A stretch of DNA of 49,003 nt from Myxococcaceae bacterium (lineage in GTDB: Bacteria > Myxococcota > Myxococcia > Myxococcales > Myxococcaceae), in the NCBI GenBank assembly GCA_016926755.1, contig JAFGNZ010000222.1:1-49003 (forward strand), written 5' to 3'. Positions 29,068-36,004 of this stretch are shown here, in pieces. Each line of letters begins with the position of its first letter. Within the stretch, counting starts at the first letter, position 1. Below the pieces are notes generated by a model. The model saw only the letters and a program-made list of their open reading frames with translations. It searched no databases and was not told the origin of the DNA. Made by a program: the position numbers and the translations under genes.

Positions 29068-31935
29068 ATGACATCGCTTCGCCCCACCCTGCTCCTCCTG
29101 TCGCTGCTGCTCGCCCCCGGCCTCGCGCTGGCCAACAACACCGCGGACGAGGCGGATGTCGCCTTCGAGCTGGGCAACGAGGCGTACGCCAAGGGCAACT
29201 TCAACGAGGCCCTTCGCTCCTACTTCACCAGCTACCGCCTCGTCCCCAACCGCAACGTCCTCTTCAACATCGCCCGCTGCTACGAGGCCCAGAACCGCTT
29301 CAACGAGGCCTACCGCTACTACAATGATCTGCTCGACGAGCAGCCCCCGGACGATGACGCCGCCGAGATCCGGCGCGCGCTGGAGCGGCTCCGCTCCAAG
29401 GTGGCCCTCGTGCGCGTCACCACCAGCCCCGAGGGCGCCGAGGTCTACATCGACCGCCTGGACCTGGGCAGCCGCGGGCGCTCGCCGCTGACGCTCGCGC
29501 TACCCGCCGGCCGCCACAAGGTGCTGGTGAAGAAGGAGGGCTACCGCCCCACCGAGGCCTCCGTGCACCTCTCCCGCGGAAGATCCGCGGTGCAGGACTT
29601 CGAGCTGGTCCTCATCACCGGCACCGTGGAGCTCACCGGCACGCCCGCTGGCGCCGAGGTGCGCACCGCCCCTGACGGCGCCGTGGTGGCCCAGGTGCCC
29701 GGCAAGCTGGCCCTCACGCCGGGCCAGCACGTGCTGTACGTGCGCGCTCCCGGCCACGCCCCCGCGCAGCTCGTGACGGAGGTCCCCGCGGACGGCACCA
29801 TCCAGGTCCCGGTGGCGCTCGGCCCCCAGGAGAAGCCCACCGGGCGCCTGGTCGTCACCGCCAACCGGGAGAACGCCACCGTCCGCGTGGACGGCAAGCC
29901 CACCGGCTTCACCCCCACCGTCGTCACCCTGCCCGAGGGCGATCACATCCTCGAGGTGGAGAGCCTCGATGTGCGCCCCCTGAGCCAGAAGGTGAAGGTG
30001 GTGGCCGACCAGGAGATCAAGGTCCACGCCGAGCTGCGCTACGCCCCCCCGCCGGTGCGCGCCGCCTCCAAGGGGCTCACCTCCGTGGACGAGGCCCCCG
30101 CCTCCACCACCGTGCTCTCCCAGGAGGAGCTGCGCGCCTTCGGCTGGCGGACGCTGGCCGAGGCGCTCGCGGGCGTGCGCGGCTTCTTCCTCGCCGATGA
30201 CCGCACCTATACGTATGTCGGCGTGCGCGGCTTCTCCCCGCCGGGCGATCTCAACACCCGCATCCTCATCCTCTGGGATGGCCACGCGACGAACGACGTG
30301 TGGGCCGGCCAGGGCTACGCGGCGCGCGATCTCTCGGTGGACCTGGAGGAGGTGGAGCGCATCGAGGTGGTCCGCGGCCCCGGCAGCGCCCTCTACGGCA
30401 CCGGCGCCTTCTTCGCCGTCATCAACGTGGTGCCGCGCGAGTCGCTGGGCAACCGGCGCGTGGAGGTGACTGGCGCGGTGGAAGCGCTGGGCACCGCCCG
30501 CCTGCGCGCCTCCGCGGGGTGGGACAACGGCGTGGATCGCTCCGTGGTGCTGTCGGCCGCGGTGCTGCGCGCCTCGGGGGCCGACTTCACGTCACTGGGC
30601 CCCGACACGCGCGTGGAGGGGCTCGACGGCGAGCAGGCCCTCAGCGGCTCCGTGCAGGCGCGCCTCGGCCACCTCACGCTCATGGCCCGCCTCAACGCCC
30701 GCACGAAGGATATTCCCACCGCCCCCTTCGGCACCGCGCTCGGCGCCAAGGGCACCGAGGTCGAGGACGTGCGCGGCTTCGCCGAGGTGCGCTACGAGCG
30801 GCCCCTGAGCGAGCGTGTCAGCCTCTCCCTGCGCGGCGCCTTCGACATGAGCCGCTACCGCGGCTACTGGATGTACGAGGCCGATGGCGGCGAGGGCCTG
30901 GAGCGCTCCACGGACGCGGGCCGCGCCGACTGGCTCTCCGGCGAGGCGCGCGTGCAGCTGTCACTGCTCGAGACGAACCACCTCACCGTGGGCCTGGAGG
31001 CCCAGGGGCAGATCCGCGTGGAGCAGGAGACGTTCGGGGCGGAGGGAGGTGATCCGCTGACCACCCAGGCGCGCTCGGTGCTGTCCCTCTACCTGATGGA
31101 CGAGTGGCGCCTCCACCCGCGGCTGAGCGTGAACGCCGGGCTGCGCGTGGACAAGTACCTGGATCTGGACGCGCTGCCCATCACGCCGCGCCTGGCCGTC
31201 ATCGGGCGCCCGTATGAGGCGGGCCTCACCAAGCTCGTCGTTGGCCGCGCCTTCCGCGCCCCCAACGTCTACGAGCTCTTCTATGACGACCAGCTCGTCA
31301 CCCAGCGGCCCGCCGAGGAGCTGGACCCGGAGACCATCACCACCTTCGAGCTGGAGCACTCGCACGACCTGACGGACGAGCTGCGCTTCACCCTCGCCGG
31401 CTACCACAACCGCATCTCCAAGCTCGTGACGCTGGAGACGGACAACCTGCCGACGCCGCTGTGCGGCACGCCTCCTGGCACCGTGCAGTGCATCGTCTTC
31501 AGGAACAGCACCGAGGAGACGCTCGCCTGGGGCGCCGAGGCGGGCGTGCACTGGCAGCCGGGCCGCTACCTGCTGGTGGACCTGAGCTACTCCTATGTCA
31601 CCCTGCTCAACACCACGGACGAGGTGAAGGCCGCCACGCCCGCCCACATCGCCTCCGGGCGCCTGCTGTTCCCGCTGGGAGGTGGCGAGGTGCGGCTGGC
31701 CACCCAGGCCACCTACCAGAGCGCCCGCAGCACCGGTGAGGGGGGCGCGGAGAACGGCGAGGCGGTGCTGCTGGGTGTCGGCATCTCGGGGGAGCTCTCC
31801 CGCTTCCGCTACTTCGCGGGCGTGCAGAACCTGCTGGATGAGCGGTACCGCCTGCCAGTGAGCGTGGAGAGCTCCACGGGCACCATCCCCCAGTACGGCC
31901 GCACCTTCACCCTGCAGCTCACGGGCTCCTACTGA
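29068..31935 (+). CDS. TonB-dependent outer-membrane receptor with N-terminal TPR and three PEGA domains
   Basis: 955 residues. The signal peptide (MTSLRPTLLLLSLLLAPGLA) is followed by: TPR-like helices about 30-110 (FELGNEAYAKGNFNEALRSY); three PEGA-type domains at about 113-182 (TTSPEGAEVYIDRLDLG), 184-250 (TGTPAGAEVRTAPDG) and 258-324 (TANRENATVRVDGKPTG); a plug domain about 343-455 (VGVRGFSPPGDLNTRILI, VRGPGSALYGTGAFFAVINV); and a 22-strand barrel ending in an aromatic residue (TLQLTGSY), as required for outer-membrane insertion. Usual receptors lack the 300-residue TPR/PEGA front, which should hang in the periplasm and may touch peptidoglycan or TonB. The ligand is unknown. The first ATG of the frame is at 29026; I choose 29068 for its signal peptide. 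The stop codon abuts the next start (31936). Confidence 0.92.
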   Translation: MTSLRPTLLLLSLLLAPGLALANNTADEADVAFELGNEAYAKGNFNEALRSYFTSYRLVPNRNVLFNIARCYEAQNRFNEAYRYYNDLLDEQPPDDDAAEIRRALERLRSKVALVRVTTSPEGAEVYIDRLDLGSRGRSPLTLALPAGRHKVLVKKEGYRPTEASVHLSRGRSAVQDFELVLITGTVELTGTPAGAEVRTAPDGAVVAQVPGKLALTPGQHVLYVRAPGHAPAQLVTEVPADGTIQVPVALGPQEKPTGRLVVTANRENATVRVDGKPTGFTPTVVTLPEGDHILEVESLDVRPLSQKVKVVADQEIKVHAELRYAPPPVRAASKGLTSVDEAPASTTVLSQEELRAFGWRTLAEALAGVRGFFLADDRTYTYVGVRGFSPPGDLNTRILILWDGHATNDVWAGQGYAARDLSVDLEEVERIEVVRGPGSALYGTGAFFAVINVVPRESLGNRRVEVTGAVEALGTARLRASAGWDNGVDRSVVLSAAVLRASGADFTSLGPDTRVEGLDGEQALSGSVQARLGHLTLMARLNARTKDIPTAPFGTALGAKGTEVEDVRGFAEVRYERPLSERVSLSLRGAFDMSRYRGYWMYEADGGEGLERSTDAGRADWLSGEARVQLSLLETNHLTVGLEAQGQIRVEQETFGAEGGDPLTTQARSVLSLYLMDEWRLHPRLSVNAGLRVDKYLDLDALPITPRLAVIGRPYEAGLTKLVVGRAFRAPNVYELFYDDQLVTQRPAEELDPETITTFELEHSHDLTDELRFTLAGYHNRISKLVTLETDNLPTPLCGTPPGTVQCIVFRNSTEETLAWGAEAGVHWQPGRYLLVDLSYSYVTLLNTTDEVKAATPAHIASGRLLFPLGGGEVRLATQATYQSARSTGEGGAENGEAVLLGVGISGELSRFRYFAGVQNLLDERYRLPVSVESSTGTIPQYGRTFTLQLTGSY

Positions 31936-32469
31936 ATGCGCGCCGTGACGGAGGCCCGCACGGCGGCGCGCCAGGTCGCCGACGCGCTCACGCGCGTGGC
32001 CTACCGCGGCGCCTACTCGCTGGCCATGGCGTACTGGTTCGTGCGCCGCCCGTCGATCCAGGGCGTCTTCGTCGGCGTGTGGTGCGGCCGGCGGGTGCTG
32101 CTCCTCCAGAACTCCTACAAGCGCTCCTTCAGCATGCCCGGGGGCGGCCCCCACGCGGGAGAGTCCCACGTGGAGACAGGCCTGCGGGAGCTGCGCGAGG
32201 AGGTGGGCCTCACCCCCAGCGCCTCCCAGCTGCGCGCCGCCTTCGCCGTGGTGGACACCTGGGAGTACAAGCGCGACCACGTCTTCTTCCTGGAGCTGGA
32301 TGTCGACACCGAGCCCCCGTTGACCATCGACCGTCGCGAGGTGGTGTGGGCCGCCTTCCTCGACGCGGACGCCGCGCTCCAGCTCCCCTTGTCTTCTCCG
32401 GTGCGCGCCTACGTCGCGGACGCCGTGCGGCGACGCACGGGCCCCTCCCCGCGCGAGGCCACGCCCTGA
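31936..32469 (+). CDS. Nudix hydrolase
   Basis: 177 residues with a complete Nudix box: Gly70, Glu76, Arg84-Glu85, Glu88-Glu89 and Gly91 fit G-x5-E-x7-RE-x2-EE-x-G exactly, within MPGGGPHAGESH and LRELREEVGL. Such enzymes hydrolyse nucleoside diphosphates linked to another group, including nucleotide sugars and oxidised nucleotides. A 40-residue N-terminal helical extension (EARTAARQVADALTRVAYRG) is additional to the fold. The ATG directly follows the receptor's TGA with no spacer, so translation is probably coupled. The position in a run that leads to a surface-polysaccharide glycosyltransferase makes a nucleotide-sugar role possible, but this is inference. Confidence 0.9.
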   Translation: MRAVTEARTAARQVADALTRVAYRGAYSLAMAYWFVRRPSIQGVFVGVWCGRRVLLLQNSYKRSFSMPGGGPHAGESHVETGLRELREEVGLTPSASQLRAAFAVVDTWEYKRDHVFFLELDVDTEPPLTIDRREVVWAAFLDADAALQLPLSSPVRAYVADAVRRRTGPSPREATP

Positions 32470-32486
32470 GGCACCCGCGAGCCGCC

Positions 32487-32990
32487 ATGCCCTCCGCCTC
32501 CCAGGACAGCCCGATGGACGCCGCCGAGCTGCTCTTCATCCACCCCGGGCACGCCCTCTACCCGGAGGAGCTGGAGCTGCGCTTCCGGGTGCTGCGCGAG
32601 CCGCTGGGCTTCCCGCGCTCCGCCGTGGCCTTCCCCTTCGAGGCCGAGAGCCTCCACCTGGTGGCGCGCCAGGGCGGCGCCGTGGTCGGCTGCGTCCTCT
32701 TCCACCCCGAGGACCCCCAGGGCGGCCGCCTCTTCCAGATGGCCGTCACCCCGCCGCTCCAGGGCCGCGGGCTGGGCGCGCGCCTCGTCACCGCGCTGGA
32801 AGAGGAGCTGCGGCGGCGGGGCTTCACGCGCGTGCACCTCCACGCGCGCGCCCAGGTCGTCCCCTTCTACGAGCGCCTGGGCTACACCCCCTACGGTGAG
32901 CCCTTCACGGAGGTGAACATCCCCCACCGGCACATGCGCAAGACGCTCGCGTCATCTATCCTCCCGGGCCGGAGGAGCCAGGAGGCATGA
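32487..32990 (+). CDS. GNAT-family N-acetyltransferase
   Basis: 167 residues with the GNAT core: the beta4 strand LFQMAVTPPLQGRGLGARLV holds the acetyl-CoA-binding Q-x-x-G-x-G pyrophosphate loop, followed by the alpha3 helix ALEEELRRRGF and the C-terminal VVPFYERLGYTPYGEPF strand-turn typical of the ElaA-like branch. The substrate is unknown. The open frame starts at 32079 as an antiphase of the Nudix gene; MPSASQDSPMDAAELL at 32487 (or the next ATG at 32514) is the sensible start. It overlaps the next gene by 4 bases (ATGA at 32987-32990), a coupled junction. Confidence 0.88.
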   Translation: MPSASQDSPMDAAELLFIHPGHALYPEELELRFRVLREPLGFPRSAVAFPFEAESLHLVARQGGAVVGCVLFHPEDPQGGRLFQMAVTPPLQGRGLGARLVTALEEELRRRGFTRVHLHARAQVVPFYERLGYTPYGEPFTEVNIPHRHMRKTLASSILPGRRSQEA

Positions 32991-33775
32991 CGGGTACCCT
33001 AGAGCGCACGCTGGCCGCGCGCACGCGCGACTTCCTCGAGCTGCACGAGCGCATCCGCTGCATCGAGGACGAGCAGGCCCGGGACGCGCTCCTCGAGGAG
33101 CTCCAGCACCCGTCGCGGCCGTACATCGTCTCCTTCGTCAACGCGCACGCGGCCAACCTGGGCTGGGACACGCCCTCCATGCTGGAGAGCCTGCTGCGCT
33201 CGGACCTGCTGCTGCGCGACGGCATCGGCGTGAAGCTGGGGCTGAAGGCCTTCGGGCGCCCGCACGGGCTGAACATGAACGGCACGGACTTCATCCCGAA
33301 GATCGCCCGTGCCTACAAGGGCCGCCGCGCCGCGCTCTTCGGGACGCGCGCCCCCTGGCTGGAGACGGCCCGGCAGAAGCTGGAGGCCGAGGGGCTGGTG
33401 GTGACGGCGTGCCACGAAGGCTTCTCCCCGCCCGAGACGTACCTGCGGCTGGCGACCGAGACGAAGCCGGAGCTCATCATCCTCGCCATGGGCATGCCCA
33501 AGCAGGAGGACATCGCGGTGCGACTGCGCGAGCAGCTCTCCCACCCGGTCCTCATCGTCAACGGCGGCGCCATCCTCGACTTCCTCGGGGGCAAGGTGAC
33601 GCGGGCGCCCGAGCTGATGCGCAACACCGGCCTGGAGTGGGTCTACCGCCTCTACCTGGAGCCGAAGCGCCTGGCCCGGCGCTACCTCCTGGGCATCCCC
33701 GTGTTCTTCTCTCACGTGGCGATGACGCGCCTGGCCGGCCCGCGGGGAGCCAGGGACCGGCAAGGCGCGCCGTGA
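32987..33775 (+). CDS. epsA: WecG/TagA/CpsF-family glycosyltransferase (EpsA-like)
   Basis: 262 residues. Family signatures are in order: a DGIGV motif at 78-82 with Asp78, NGTD 98-101, the Gly-x-Pro-Lys-Gln-Glu motif GMPKQE 169-174, and GLEWVYRLYLEPKRLARRYL from 215. Members (WecG, TagA) add a ManNAcA- or ManNAc-type sugar to a lipid-linked acceptor at the inner face of the membrane. The M. xanthus EPS locus has a member of this family named EpsA; the symbol is given on that basis, with synteny only partly kept. The start overlaps the GNAT stop. The gene meets the TPR lipoprotein gene head-on with 9 bp between stops. Confidence 0.88.
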   Translation: MTGTLERTLAARTRDFLELHERIRCIEDEQARDALLEELQHPSRPYIVSFVNAHAANLGWDTPSMLESLLRSDLLLRDGIGVKLGLKAFGRPHGLNMNGTDFIPKIARAYKGRRAALFGTRAPWLETARQKLEAEGLVVTACHEGFSPPETYLRLATETKPELIILAMGMPKQEDIAVRLREQLSHPVLIVNGGAILDFLGGKVTRAPELMRNTGLEWVYRLYLEPKRLARRYLLGIPVFFSHVAMTRLAGPRGARDRQGAP

Positions 33776-33784
33776 GCCCCCCGC

Positions 33785-34666
33785 CTACTGCGCCAGGGCC
33801 TGCTGGTTGGCCAGCCGCTGCGCGCACTCGGACTTCATCTGCACGTAGAAGTCCTTGGTCGACTGGCTGATGGCCTGGTTGTACAGCTCCAGCGCCTCCT
33901 CGTAGCGGCCCTGCGCGTCCAGCATCGCCGCCAGGTTGTAGAGGGCCGCCGGGTTCTGCGGGTGGGTCTCCAGGTACGCCTTCAGCTCGGTGGAGGCGCG
34001 GTCCAGGTTGCCGCCCTTGGCGACCTCGATGATCGGCTTCTGGCCCTCGTCCTCATCGTCCAGGCGGATGTCGCGCTGCACGTACCGGGGGGTGATCATG
34101 TTGAGCAGGTTGCGCACCGCGGTGGCCCCCGCCACCGCCGCGGCCTCCTCCTCCGTCTTGAACTTCTCGGAGCTGCCCGCATACTCGGTCTCGGCCAGGA
34201 AGGCCTTGCCCTGGGCGTCAAAAGCCGTCACACCGAGCAGCACCTTGCCCTTCCACAACGTGGCCGCCTCCTGGGTGACCTTGCCCTTGGCGTCCCGCTG
34301 CTCGGGGATCGACTCCGAGTTGGCGGTCCACTCGAGGATGTCGATCTTCATGCCGATCTCGTTCGGCGCCTGCCCCTGGCCCTGGCCACCGGAGACCGTC
34401 ACATTGCGGCCGGCCACCTTGACGGAGATGCCCTCCTCACTCCGGTCCGTGACGGTGAAGTAGCCATCCCCGCGGGCCTGGCGGATCAGCTCACCCACCA
34501 CCTTCTCGCGGGCGCTGCGGCGGCCGGTGCTCTCCACGACCGTCAGCTGCTTGCTGGCGCCGAGGTTGACGGGCGCCGGCTGCAGCACGTTGACGCGAAG
34601 CTTGGGCGAGCAGCCAACCATTCCCGCCAGGGCGAGAGGGATGAGGAGGAGCTTGAGCGATTTCAT
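33785..34666 (-). CDS. TPR-containing lipoprotein
   Basis: 293 residues. The signal peptide MKSLKLLLIPLALAGMVGC has a lipobox with Cys19. The central part (about 30-200) is a beta-rich region that repeatedly refers to stress-like segments (LTVVESTGRRSAREKVVGEL, ILEWTANSES) and matches no family I can name. The C-terminus (about 220-290) carries TPR repeats (STELKAYLETHPQNPAALYN, ALYNLAAMLDAQGRYEEALE). The AAGGAG ribosome-binding site is 10 nt upstream. It probably sits at the inner face of the outer membrane or in the periplasm as a scaffold. It diverges from the acyltransferase gene and lies inside the polysaccharide region on the opposite strand to its neighbours. Confidence 0.8.
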   Translation of the reverse strand: MKSLKLLLIPLALAGMVGCSPKLRVNVLQPAPVNLGASKQLTVVESTGRRSAREKVVGELIRQARGDGYFTVTDRSEEGISVKVAGRNVTVSGGQGQGQAPNEIGMKIDILEWTANSESIPEQRDAKGKVTQEAATLWKGKVLLGVTAFDAQGKAFLAETEYAGSSEKFKTEEEAAAVAGATAVRNLLNMITPRYVQRDIRLDDEDEGQKPIIEVAKGGNLDRASTELKAYLETHPQNPAALYNLAAMLDAQGRYEEALELYNQAISQSTKDFYVQMKSECAQRLANQQALAQ

Positions 34667-34876
34667 CGTGAGTGCACTCCTTGTGGGTGAAGGCCCGTGA
34701 GGGTTGGCGGCGGACTCTAGCCCCCCCGGCTGAACGGCATCCAGCCTGCGGAGGAAGCGCAGCCCTGCCCTCCAGCCCTATGAGGAGCGCGACCCCTTTG
34801 GTGGTATTCTCGGGGGTAGCAGGGCATGTGCCGCTCCCCATGAACCGCCAAGCCGCGTCACGTCCCTGGCACCTGA

Positions 34877-36004
34877 ATGGATATCGCTCGCGCTCACCAG
34901 GAGTTCCTGCGCACCCGCATCTTCCCGGGGCTGGACGGGCTGCGCTGTCTGAGCATCGTCCTGGTGGTGGCCTACCACGTCTCCGGCGCGCACACGGGCT
35001 TCCTGGGCCGTGGCTACCTGGGCGTCTCCCTCTTCTTCGCGATCAGCGGCTTCCTCATCACCTCGCTGCTGCTGCGCGAGCGTGAGGCGCACGGGCAGCT
35101 CTCCCTGGCCCGCTTCTACGGCCGGCGCTCCCTGCGCATCTTCCCCCTCTACTACGCGGTGCTGGGCGCGTACGTGGTGCTGGCGACCTTCTTCGAGAAG
35201 GGCGCGCAGGAGAAGGCCGACTTCTTCGCCAACCTCCCGGCCTTCCTCACCTACACCTCCAACTGGTTCGTCCCCCTGGAGGAGAACAAGCGCGTCATCT
35301 TCTACTTCGCCTGGTCCCTGGCCACCGAGGAGCAGTTCTACCTGATGTGGCCCGGCGTGATGCGCCTGTTCCGGCGCTGGGGCGCCCCGCTCTTCATGGC
35401 GGGGCTGCTCGTCGCCTCCCTCTGGGCTCCCTGGGCCAGGGAGACGGGGCGGCTGGACGACTCCCTGCTCTGGGTGCGCATCCTCGCCAGCTTCTCGCCG
35501 CCCATCTGCATGGGCTGCCTGGCGGCGTACGCGCTCCACTCGCCCCAGGCCTTCAAGTGGGTGTACCGCGTGCTCGGCCACACGTGGGTGCCCCTCCTGG
35601 CCCTGGCCCTCGTGCTGCTCGCGGTGGCGACCGACGGCACGCCCTTCTGGCTCACCTCGCTGGTGATGACGGCGCTGGTCGTCTCCTGCTGCCTGCGCAC
35701 CGGGCACGCCCTCATGCCCGTGCTCACGCTCTCGTGGGTCCGCTACGTGGGGATGATCAGCTACGGCATCTACCTGCTGCACATGATCGCCCTGAACCTG
35801 ATGCGCCGCGTGGCGCCGGGGCAGGGCTTCGCCCTCTACTTCCCGCTGACGATGGCGCTGAGCGTGGCGCTGGCGGGCCTGAGCTACCGCTACTTCGAGA
35901 GCCGCTTCCTGCGCCTCAAGGAGCGCCTGGCCGCGGGCCCTGCGCCTGCGGCGGCTTCCCAGGTGGCGCCTTCGCCGGCTCCAGCGTCAAGTCCATCACC
36001 GTGA
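34877..36004 (+). CDS. Membrane acyltransferase, family 3 (OafA/YrhL type)
   Basis: 375 residues with about ten membrane helices. The opening FPGLDGLRCLSIVLVVAYH contains the conserved His of acyltransferase-3 enzymes. GYLGVSLFFAISGFLITSLL and FYGRRSLRIFPLYYAVL are the other two signature blocks. These proteins carry acetyl or other acyl groups across the inner membrane onto sugars, so decoration of the exopolysaccharide is the natural reading from position. The last 23 residues are a Pro/Ala/Ser tail (ASQVAPSPAPASSPSP) encoded where the gene overlaps the 3' end of the GH44 gene on the other strand by 89 bp. Confidence 0.9.
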   Translation: MDIARAHQEFLRTRIFPGLDGLRCLSIVLVVAYHVSGAHTGFLGRGYLGVSLFFAISGFLITSLLLREREAHGQLSLARFYGRRSLRIFPLYYAVLGAYVVLATFFEKGAQEKADFFANLPAFLTYTSNWFVPLEENKRVIFYFAWSLATEEQFYLMWPGVMRLFRRWGAPLFMAGLLVASLWAPWARETGRLDDSLLWVRILASFSPPICMGCLAAYALHSPQAFKWVYRVLGHTWVPLLALALVLLAVATDGTPFWLTSLVMTALVVSCCLRTGHALMPVLTLSWVRYVGMISYGIYLLHMIALNLMRRVAPGQGFALYFPLTMALSVALAGLSYRYFESRFLRLKERLAAGPAPAAASQVAPSPAPASSPSP

